The notes under the pieces were generated by a model, which was not told where the DNA came from, searched no databases, and was given only the letters and a program-made list of their open reading frames with translations. Source: an uncultured Sinobacteraceae bacterium (GTDB lineage: Bacteria; Pseudomonadota; Gammaproteobacteria; Nevskiales; Nevskiaceae). From it: a stretch of 64,000 bases of DNA. Position 1 is the stretch's first letter, and each line of letters starts with the position of its first letter. Position numbers and translations under genes: made by a program. The stretch is from the NCBI GenBank assembly GCA_903822975.1, contig CAIJRD010000012.1, positions 620,001 to 684,000 of the forward strand. The letters run 5' to 3'. Below are positions 57,585 through 64,000 of this stretch, piece by piece.

Positions 57585-58576
57585 ACATCGACGCGCCTGA
57601 AAACGAATCCGGTGGCAGTGCGGTGCCTGACTCACCGGCAGTAAATCTTGCGCAGGACACGATGCCCGCAGCGCCGTCGAGCACGCAATCGATTCCCGCG
57701 TCGGGGGCACTACCATCGACAACTGTCCGCGCGGATAGCTGGCGCACATTGCGGCAAACCGGCGGCGCGCGCATCGCGCTCGGCCGCGCCGGCGCCAGTC
57801 TGCCGACGGCCGCGCTGTTGGCGTTTGATCTCGCCCATGCGCAGGCGCGCGATGCGGTGCATGTGCCGCTCGATGTCGAAGCCCTGATGTCGCGGCTACG
57901 TGAGGATGATTGGTCGGTGCAGTCGGTGCGCAGCCGCGCAGCCGAGCGCAGCGCCTATCTCGCCCGGCCGGACTGGGGACGTCGTCTCGCGCTCGACGAT
58001 GCCGCACGACTGCGCGCCGCGAGCGCAAGCACGAGCACGCGCCCAGGAGCAGGAACGGCAACGGACACGGACACGGACACGGACACGGACACGGACACGA
58101 CCGATTCTGCCGGCACCGCGACTGGCGTGGATATCGCCATCATGATCGGCGACGGCCTGTCGTCCACTGCGGTCGATGCGCATGCCCCAGCCCTGCTGCA
58201 TGCGCTGCGACCCCTGCTCGTGGGCTTCACGCTGGCGCCCTTGGTGATCGCGCAACAGGCGCGCGTGGCGCTCGCCGACGAAGTTGCGGAACTGTGCCGC
58301 GCGCAGCTGGCCATCTGCATCATCGGCGAACGCCCTGGCCTGAGTGCCGCCGACAGTCTCGGTGCGTATCTGACCTATGCACCCAAGGTCGGACGCAACG
58401 ATGGCGAACGCAATTGCATCTCCAATATCCGACCGGGCGGCTTGTCGCTGGATCAGGCCGCGCACCAGATCGCCGCACTGGCACGCGCAGCTTTGAGCCG
58501 GCGCGTCAGTGGTGTGGCGCTGCGGTTCGATCCGACTCGTGACGCGATCGCGGAGGCCAGACCAGCACCGTCGTAG
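57581..58576 (+). CDS. eutC: Ethanolamine ammonia-lyase small subunit with a hexanucleotide-repeat insertion
   Basis: A 331-residue subunit, longer than the usual 265-295. It has an N-terminal extension, the core TGGARIALGRAGASLPTAALLAFDLAHAQARDAVHVPLD and EDDWSVQSVRSRAAERSAYLARPDWGRRL, then a low-complexity insertion of (DT) units coded by six acggac repeats, then VDIAIMIGDGLSSTAVDAHAPALL and the end GRNDGERNCISNIRPGGLSLDQAA. It starts inside the eutB stop. Confidence 0.95.
   Translation: MNIDAPENESGGSAVPDSPAVNLAQDTMPAAPSSTQSIPASGALPSTTVRADSWRTLRQTGGARIALGRAGASLPTAALLAFDLAHAQARDAVHVPLDVEALMSRLREDDWSVQSVRSRAAERSAYLARPDWGRRLALDDAARLRAASASTSTRPGAGTATDTDTDTDTDTDTTDSAGTATGVDIAIMIGDGLSSTAVDAHAPALLHALRPLLVGFTLAPLVIAQQARVALADEVAELCRAQLAICIIGERPGLSAADSLGAYLTYAPKVGRNDGERNCISNIRPGGLSLDQAAHQIAALARAALSRRVSGVALRFDPTRDAIAEARPAPS
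58061..58096 (+). repeat. Hexanucleotide microsatellite inside eutC
   Basis: Six exact copies of ACGGAC, coding for (TD)6 at residues 161-172 of EutC. Changes in unit number keep the frame. Confidence 0.9.
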
Positions 58577-58894
58577 AGAATCGCTTGCGCCAAAGACGTC
58601 GCAGCGGATGGCTTGCGAGCCAGCAACATAATCGATAGCGATGCTTTCTTTAGAACACCTCGCGGCGTCTCGCGGGTCACTTGCGTTGACTTCACGCACG
58701 CTCCACCAACACGAATCCGCGCAGCCTGCTCGGCCTGCGCAGTCACGCACTCACGCACTCACGCACTCACGCACTCAGCGCATCGAACGCAGTTGCCGAC
58801 CTTAGCGCGCGTCGAGCGCAAGCAGATCGCGCTCGACTCGGCGAAGCGCGCGCGCGAATGGGAGCAGGTGGATCGGCTGTGTGCGCGAGCGGCG
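58577..58894. other. eutC - DUF748 convergent gap
   Basis: About 320 bases without a gene. It contains octamer array 2 (58741-58780) and no clear terminator. Confidence 0.6.
58741..58780. repeat. Octamer tandem repeat array 2
   Basis: AGTCACGC followed by three ACTCACGC units and ACTCAGCG: five 8-base units with the core TCACGC. Confidence 0.85.
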
Positions 58895-61800
58895 TTATTC
58901 CAGCTTCAAGGCCATGCGAACACCGCCTGTGTCGGTCGTCGCCGATCCGCTGCCGGCGACGACGAAGATGCGCTCGGCATTGATCTGCGAATTCGTCAAC
59001 AACAGCGCCTCCACCGCTTGCGCGCGATCCTTGCCGAGCTGTTGCAATGCGGCCTCGTCCGGCGCCAGGCGTTCGATCAGCGCCGACTCGATCCAGTCGA
59101 TGCGACTTTTGATCTGCGCGTCCTTGTCGTCACCGCTGGTTTCGGGATAGCTCAGCGACTTCTTCAACTGATCGCGATACACGCGTTCGAGTGCTTTGAG
59201 TCGGTCCTTCGGAACCGCGCTCGCGGCGGCAGGCGGCAGCAACTGGTCGAGGGAGCGCTGTGCAAGCGCCTTTCGATCTGCAGCTTCGGCAACAGCGAGC
59301 GGCACGTCGAGACGAAGCTGCGGGCGCTCGACCAGAGCGGCGGCCAGCTTGCCGAGCTTGCCGCTCTCGGTGTCGTTCAAGCTCGCTGCACCGGCTGCGA
59401 AATCGACGTACGAAAGTTCGTCGCCGCCACCGAACAGCGAACCGATCGCAGCGAACGGCGCGGTAACCACCTTGGTCAGCAGGTTGACGAACACGTGCCA
59501 GATGATCGGGCCCACACTGAACGTCGGATCGTCGAGGCTGCCGGCGACCGGCAGTTGCAGATCGATCACACCGTTGCGGTCCTTCAGCAAGGACACGGCC
59601 AGACGCACCGGCAGCGGCACGGCCTGCTTCGAGCCGGTGGCGTCGCCGAATTCCAGTTGATCGACGACTACATGATGCTGTGCATCGAGCTTGCGATCTT
59701 CGATCTTGTATTTCAGCTCGGTGGTCAGCTTGCCCTTGACGATGTTGTAGCCGGCGAAGCGGCCGGAGTACGGATTGAACGTCGTCAGATCCATGTTGCG
59801 AAAACTCAGGCTGACGTCGGCGTATTTGCTGGCCGCCAGCGGATTGATTTCGCCGTCGATCACCACCGGCGCGTACTGGTCGACATGTCCGTCGAAATGC
59901 AGCTTGGCGCGCGAGCTCGCGACCGTCGAAAGGCCGGTGACCTTGCCGGCGAGTGCCACGATCGCGGTGGCGAACTGCGGCTCGATCGAGCGATCGGCGA
60001 AGTTGGCGCTACCACCAGCGAGCGTGATCGTATCGATGCGGATCGGCATCGGGTTGGCAGTGGCTGGCTTCGTGGCCGGCGTCTTGCCGCCGACTTCGAC
60101 GGGTTTTGCGGGCACGGCTTGCGCAGACTCGTTCGATGGCGCTTTCGTCGCTACCGATGCGGTAGCGGACGGCGGACTCATCACCTGCACAACATTGATC
60201 GAGCGGTCCTGCTCGATCACCACGCGCGCGTACGGCGCGGTGAGCGCGATCTGGCGAATCGCGAGTTTCTGCGGGCTTTGCTGGTAGTCGATGCCGGTGA
60301 TATCGAGCTGGCGCCATTTCAGGAAATCCTGTTGCGCCGGATCTTGCGCGACGAAGTTCGCGATCCCGACATCGCCACTCGCCGCGAGTTGTGCCGGCTT
60401 GGCGCCCGCCGCCGCGTAATGCACCTGCAACGCGCTGCCGAACGTGCCGGACTTCAGCCGCAGGCCGGTATACGGAGCGAGGTAGGGCTGCAGCGCGGCG
60501 AGGTCCAAGCCTTGCAGCTGCAGCTTGAGCGCCGCATCCAGCGGCGTCGGCCGTAGCTTTCCGTCCAGCTTCAATTGTGCGGCCGGTTCGAGCTTCAGGT
60601 CGCCGACGAGTTTCAGCTGCGCATCGGCGGCATTGCTGTACCCGGCAACGTCGAGATTGATCGGCCGCAGTGCAAAGTGCGTTGCCGGCGCCAGTGCGTG
60701 ATCGTCGACCAGCACAGCGGCATTGCCGAGATGAACTGAGCCGACGCTCACTCGCCACGCGCTCGCTTTCGTCTCGCTCGTATCCGCTGCCGGCTTCGGC
60801 GTATCGGTATCGACCGTGCCTGCTGCGTTTGCAGCGCTTGCCGCAGCCGCATTGCTCGCACCGGGCGACGCGGTCGCAGTAGTTGCCGCACTCGCCGCAC
60901 TCGCCGCACTCGCCGCGCGATTCGCAGCACTGCTGGTGGCCTTGGCGGCATCCGGCGCGTTCGACTTGCGTGACTGCGCGCGTCGCGCATTCGGCGGACG
61001 CGTTGTTGAACTTTCGGATGCGCTGTCCGCGGCCGGCAACAGCCGCGACAGGTTCAGGCTGCCATCGGTCTCGCGCTGCACATGCAACTGCGCGCCGTCG
61101 ATCGCGACTTTCCCCACAGTCACCGTGTGCTTGGCCAGTGACAGCGCGATATCGCCGATTTCAAGCTGTTCGATCGACAACGGCGGATTCGCCTTGTCGG
61201 CGCCACGCTCGGTCAATGCGAACGCTCGCAAGCGAATGGCCGGTATCGCGACGTCGAGCGACAGCTGTGGATCGAACGTCAGCGTGTAGCTGCCGTTGAG
61301 CTCACCGACACCCGACAACAACTGCACCGGCAGTTGATTCTGCAGATAGTCGGCCACCGTCAGCGCCTGCAGATCGCGCAAGGCGAAGCGCCCGGTGGAG
61401 CCGAGTGGCTGCACGCTGAAATCACCGGACCAGTCGAACTGCTCGCCGCTTTCCGCACGCGCGCTGAACTGGTAGGCGTTGTCGTACGAGGCCTCGGTGC
61501 GGAAGTCCTTCAGGCTGAAGCGGATCGGACTGAAGCTGGTGGTGAAGGCCTGCGGCCGGCTGAGATCCTTGACATCGATCTTGCCATCGTCGACCACCAG
61601 CGACTGGATGCGCAGTCGCGGCGGCGCGCTCGATTTCGGCGGCGCGTCTTGCGGCTTCGACGGCGGCAGCAGCTTGCTCAGATTGAACGAGCCATCTGCC
61701 TCACGCACCAGCGCCACATAGGGTCTTTGCAAGCGGACTTCCTGCAGCACCCCACTGCGGTACCACAGCGAGGCGAACACCGCCGCATTCACGCGCAGCA

Positions 61801-62056
61801 TCTGAAAGGCCAGCAGCGGCTTGCCCTGCGCGTCGTTCAGCGCAAGGCCATCGATTTCGGCCACCAGGCTAAAAGGATTGAATGCAATCCGCGACACCAG
61901 CAACTGGCGACCATCGAGCGCGAGTTGTTGCGTCAACAGCGAGCGCGCGAGTTTCGGCACCAGCAGGAAGCCGAGCCCCGCATAGAGCAGCAGCAGCGCC
62001 GCGCCGATTGCAAGACCGATCCGGTGTCGCTTCAGAAACTGCCGGGGAACTCGCAT
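58895..62056 (-). CDS. Large AsmA-like DUF748 protein
   Basis: A 1053-residue protein with one N-terminal membrane helix (IGLAIGAALLLLYAGLGFLLVPKLA) and a long periplasmic part built of repeated AsmA/TamB-like stretches (FNPFSLVAEIDGLALND; GSFNLSKLLPPS; QVMSPPSA). DUF748 proteins are presumed to work in outer-membrane lipid or lipoprotein transport, by analogy with other AsmA-type proteins. The middle carries an Ala/Ser/Thr-rich insertion with 9-base repeats. The C-terminal section (AEAADRKALAQRSLDQLLPP... NSQINAERIFVVAG) resembles an OmpA-like helix region. It starts with ATG at 62056. Confidence 0.85.
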   Translation of the reverse strand: MRVPRQFLKRHRIGLAIGAALLLLYAGLGFLLVPKLARSLLTQQLALDGRQLLVSRIAFNPFSLVAEIDGLALNDAQGKPLLAFQMLRVNAAVFASLWYRSGVLQEVRLQRPYVALVREADGSFNLSKLLPPSKPQDAPPKSSAPPRLRIQSLVVDDGKIDVKDLSRPQAFTTSFSPIRFSLKDFRTEASYDNAYQFSARAESGEQFDWSGDFSVQPLGSTGRFALRDLQALTVADYLQNQLPVQLLSGVGELNGSYTLTFDPQLSLDVAIPAIRLRAFALTERGADKANPPLSIEQLEIGDIALSLAKHTVTVGKVAIDGAQLHVQRETDGSLNLSRLLPAADSASESSTTRPPNARRAQSRKSNAPDAAKATSSAANRAASAASAASAATTATASPGASNAAAASAANAAGTVDTDTPKPAADTSETKASAWRVSVGSVHLGNAAVLVDDHALAPATHFALRPINLDVAGYSNAADAQLKLVGDLKLEPAAQLKLDGKLRPTPLDAALKLQLQGLDLAALQPYLAPYTGLRLKSGTFGSALQVHYAAAGAKPAQLAASGDVGIANFVAQDPAQQDFLKWRQLDITGIDYQQSPQKLAIRQIALTAPYARVVIEQDRSINVVQVMSPPSATASVATKAPSNESAQAVPAKPVEVGGKTPATKPATANPMPIRIDTITLAGGSANFADRSIEPQFATAIVALAGKVTGLSTVASSRAKLHFDGHVDQYAPVVIDGEINPLAASKYADVSLSFRNMDLTTFNPYSGRFAGYNIVKGKLTTELKYKIEDRKLDAQHHVVVDQLEFGDATGSKQAVPLPVRLAVSLLKDRNGVIDLQLPVAGSLDDPTFSVGPIIWHVFVNLLTKVVTAPFAAIGSLFGGGDELSYVDFAAGAASLNDTESGKLGKLAAALVERPQLRLDVPLAVAEAADRKALAQRSLDQLLPPAAASAVPKDRLKALERVYRDQLKKSLSYPETSGDDKDAQIKSRIDWIESALIERLAPDEAALQQLGKDRAQAVEALLLTNSQINAERIFVVAGSGSATTDTGGVRMALKLE
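60890..60925 (-). repeat. 9-base tandem repeat in the DUF748 gene
   Basis: The plus strand shows repeated CACTCGCCG (three exact copies plus a partial), coding for AlaAlaSer on the minus strand within the Ala/Ser-rich insertion. Confidence 0.7.
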
Positions 62057-62382
62057 GAGGTCTCGCTATTTTTTTGACTGTTGCCCGTGCGGATGGGTGG
62101 GTGACGGCCGCGCAGGTTCTCCGATCGCCGCGCGTGCTCGCGCAAACCTAACGGCTCGACGCGCCAAACGCCAGTCTTGCGTCTGGCGTGGAGCGAGCGA
62201 GCGGCTACCCTCACGCCATCACGCCATCACCCCATCACCCCATCACCCCATCACGCCATCACCCCATCACGCGACTCACCGCGCGAGCCTCACGACATTG
62301 GGTCTGCGCGACAAGCTTTGGCCTGTGCGCTGTCGGGATCGAAGTGTTGCCGCAACCGCGAATCAATGCGGACGCGCTGCGC
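62057..62382. other. DUF748 - SDR gap
   Basis: About 326 bases without a supported gene. It holds octamer array 3 and the DUF748 promoter region. The track ORFs that read the repeat (HHAITPSPHHPITPS) are artefacts. Confidence 0.6.
62209..62272. repeat. Octamer tandem repeat array 3
   Basis: Eight units: CCTCACGC, CATCACGC, three CATCACCC, CATCACGC, CATCACCC, CATCACGC. The core is TCACGC or TCACCC. Confidence 0.9.
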
Positions 62383-63144
62383 CTACACGCGCAGTCCGCC
62401 ATCCAGATCGATGCAGCGCCCTGTGAAGAAGTCGTTCTCGAAGATGAAGCGCACCGCATGCGCGATCTCCTCGGGTTCACCCAGGCGCTTCAACGGCACC
62501 GGTGCCAGTGCCTGCTGCAGCACCTCGGGCTTCATACCCGCGAGTATTTCGGTGCGCGTGAAACCCGGTGCGATCGTGCCGACGCGGATGCCGTAGCGCC
62601 CCAGTTCCTGCGCCCACACCACGCTCATCGCCGCAACACCGGCCTTGGCTGCGCTGTAGTTGCTCTGCCCGGCATTACCGTGACGCGACACGCTGGACAG
62701 ATTGACGATGACGCCGCCATTGCCGAAGCGCTGCATTGCCGCTGCCGCCTCGCGCCCGCAGAGGAACACGCCGGTGAGATTGACGTCGATCACCGCCTGC
62801 CACTGCGCCAGTGTCATCGTGCCGACCAGCGCACCGTCCTTCACTTTCAGCAGGCGCGCATCGCGCAGGATGCCGGCGTTATTGACCAGACCATCGAGGC
62901 GACCAAAGTCGCTGGCGATTTGGGTGAAGGCCTGGGTCACTGCCGCCTCGTCGGCGACGTTGGCGAGGTAGTAGCGCGCCTGACGCCCGTGCGCGCTGCA
63001 CGCCTGCGCAGCCGCCGCCAGCGTTGCGGCGTTGACATCGATCAGGGCCAGCTGCGCGCCTGCGGCAGCCAAGGTTTCGGCGATCGCGCGGCCAATGCCC
63101 TGGCCCGCCCCGGTAACGGCGACGACTTTGTCGGTGAGGTTCAT
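62383..63144 (-). CDS. SDR-family oxidoreductase (FabG-like)
   Basis: A 253-residue short-chain dehydrogenase. Cofactor motif VTGAGQGIGRAIAET, NNAG in LVNNAGILRD, the catalytic Ser in VNLSSVSRHGN and YxxxK in NYSAAKAGVAA are all present. The end FIFENDFFTGRCIDLDGGLRV is FabG-like. The Asp after the second strand (ALIDVN) often goes with NAD(H) preference. Substrate unknown. It is preceded by short degenerate repeats. Confidence 0.93.
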   Translation of the reverse strand: MNLTDKVVAVTGAGQGIGRAIAETLAAAGAQLALIDVNAATLAAAAQACSAHGRQARYYLANVADEAAVTQAFTQIASDFGRLDGLVNNAGILRDARLLKVKDGALVGTMTLAQWQAVIDVNLTGVFLCGREAAAAMQRFGNGGVIVNLSSVSRHGNAGQSNYSAAKAGVAAMSVVWAQELGRYGIRVGTIAPGFTRTEILAGMKPEVLQQALAPVPLKRLGEPEEIAHAVRFIFENDFFTGRCIDLDGGLRV

Positions 63145-63172
63145 TGCTTGAGTTTAGACGGCCGACTGCGGC

Positions 63173-63285
63173 GGGCCTAGCGCGTCGGGCATGCGCAATG
63201 GGCCTACGCAACAGGTCTATGCAACGGGTCTAGCGCAACGGGCGTTCGACCTGGCGTCTTCGGCACTCTTCGGCACACTGCGGCG
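63173..63285. repeat. Degenerate 13-base repeats upstream of the SDR gene
   Basis: GGGCATGCGCAAT, GGGCCTACGCAAC, AGGTCTATGCAAC and GGGTCTAGCGCAAC run head to tail (consensus GGGYCTAYGCAAC). A smaller pair, TCTTCGGCAC repeated twice, follows near 63257-63276. Confidence 0.65.
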
Positions 63286-63391
63286 CAATGCCGAATGCGG
63301 CCCGCCGTCGATCGAACCCGCAAACTGCGCAGGATTTCGGTTCAGACAGTAATGCTGCGCCCTATTCAGGCCACACACAGCGCCGCTGGTT

Positions 63392-64000
63392 TCACAACAT
63401 CAGCGGCACCCCTTGCACCAGCCGCTTGCACAGCGCGGGCAGGCTCAACTGTTCGATCCACCAGCTCAGCGCGCGGCGCGGGCGATTGCCGATCCAGGCG
63501 AGGTACAAGGTGTTCGGCTCGCGCGGATCTTCGGTGGGTTTCTCGATCAGTCGACCGTCTTCGAGCAGTCGGGCAATCCGCTGGCGCGGCAGCCAGCCCA
63601 CGCCGAGACCGGCACATTGCGCGGCGACTTTCTCGCGCATGCTCGGCACTGCCAGTACCGGCTGCCCAGCCTGCAAGCCATAGCTTCGACTCGCGGCGGC
63701 GCGCGCGGAATCCGACACCGCGACCGCACGATGTGCAAGCCGTTGATCGCGCGTGAGTGCGGTTTTGACTTTCGCCAGTGGATGCTTCGGTGCAACCGCG
63801 AATACCCAATCCATCACACCGAGTTCGCGCCACTGCAGTCCAGACAGCGCCGGCGGTTCATTGGTCGCACCGATCACCAGGTCGGCGCGACCATCGGCCA
63901 AGGCTTCCCAGGTGCCGCCGAGGACTTCGTGGGCGAAGCGCAGTGCGACATTCGAGGCGAGCCGGTCGAACGCAGGAATCAGTTCGCGTAGCGGTGCAAA
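63392..64000 (-). CDS. LysR-type transcriptional regulator, C-terminal part
   Basis: The visible part is the effector-binding domain of a LysR regulator: FAPLRELIPAFDRLASNVALRFAHEVLGGTWEALADGRADLVIGATNEPP, then RELGVMDWVFAVAPKHPLAKV and AAQCAGLGVGWLPRQRIARLLEDGRL. The DNA-binding N terminus lies beyond the right edge. The track start (63901) is an internal TTG. The effector and target are unknown, and the relation to the SDR gene is only positional. Confidence 0.87.
   Translation of the reverse strand, partial: FAPLRELIPAFDRLASNVALRFAHEVLGGTWEALADGRADLVIGATNEPPALSGLQWRELGVMDWVFAVAPKHPLAKVKTALTRDQRLAHRAVAVSDSARAAASRSYGLQAGQPVLAVPSMREKVAAQCAGLGVGWLPRQRIARLLEDGRLIEKPTEDPREPNTLYLAWIGNRPRRALSWWIEQLSLPALCKRLVQGVPLML

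Noticed and set aside
62209-62272. CRISPR-like array
   Set aside because: The units are 8 bases in direct contact without spacers, and no cas genes are present.
62177-62596. 139-aa and 330-aa ORFs reading through the octamer array
   Set aside because: The repeat reads as HHAITPSPHH-type sequence, and the remainder is the antisense of the SDR gene.

Overview
The window looks like a chromosomal segment of a GC-rich gammaproteobacterium. The best pointer is the gene order pilA-pilB-pilC-pilD-coaE-zapD-yacG / mutT-argJ-secA-M23-lpxC-ftsZ-dcw, which is shared by Xanthomonas- and Pseudomonas-type genomes. MurE carries the DNPR signature of meso-diaminopimelate ligases and lpxC/lptE are present, so the cell is Gram-negative. 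The intergenic octamer repeats and the translated repeat next to ftsW suggest Lysobacterales (Xanthomonadales) or a neighbouring order such as Nevskiales. That placement is inference only.

Layout. (1) 1-6241: a visibly A/T-richer block with a partial membrane protein gene, a NorE/NorF-like pair, and a tightly packed molybdopterin oxidoreductase, ferredoxin and adrenodoxin-type reductase operon. It ends in an IS3 orfA remnant fused to a recombinase tail and faces the 3' end of a tRNA-Ser(CGA), so it looks like acquired DNA. (2) 6470-14008: housekeeping genes: tRNA-Ser, mltF, a 2Fe-2S thioredoxin-like protein, a DUF481 protein, a GlcF-like protein, lptE and leuS. (3) 14315-21397: type IV pilus locus with two pilin genes, a sigma-54 promoter, pilB, pilC and pilD, then coaE, zapD and yacG. 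(4) 21839-28777: mutT/thiE fusion, argJ, secA, a LytM/M23 factor and a divergent DUF721 gene. (5) 28942-48573: lpxC and the complete dcw cluster on the minus strand (mraZ rsmH ftsL ftsI murE murF mraY murD ftsW murG murC murB ddl ftsQ ftsA ftsZ), with a promoter and a candidate MraZ operator. It is almost entirely coupled by 4-bp start/stop overlaps except for a repeat insertion between ftsW and murG. (6) 48860-49281: rnpB on the minus strand. (7) 49409-64000: accessory and metabolic genes: an MBL hydrolase, a cobalamin-binding-like protein, an SHS-type MFS transporter, hisD-hisG, a GST, eutBC, a giant DUF748 protein, an SDR and a truncated LysR regulator. Short tandem repeats are scattered through this part.

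How the genes fit together. The dcw block makes UDP-MurNAc-pentapeptide (MurC, D, E, F, Ddl, MurB), converts it to lipid II (MraY, MurG) and feeds the divisome (FtsW, FtsI, FtsL, FtsQ, FtsA, FtsZ). The pilus block provides pilins, the extension ATPase, the platform protein and the processing peptidase. EutBC needs adenosylcobalamin, which gives the nearby cobalamin-binding-like protein a possible role. The left block could be an NADPH-reductase-ferredoxin-molybdoenzyme electron chain whose substrate cannot be told from sequence.

Limits: no searches were run. All family calls are by reading motifs and overall sequence, and GC and identity statements are by eye or hand count.
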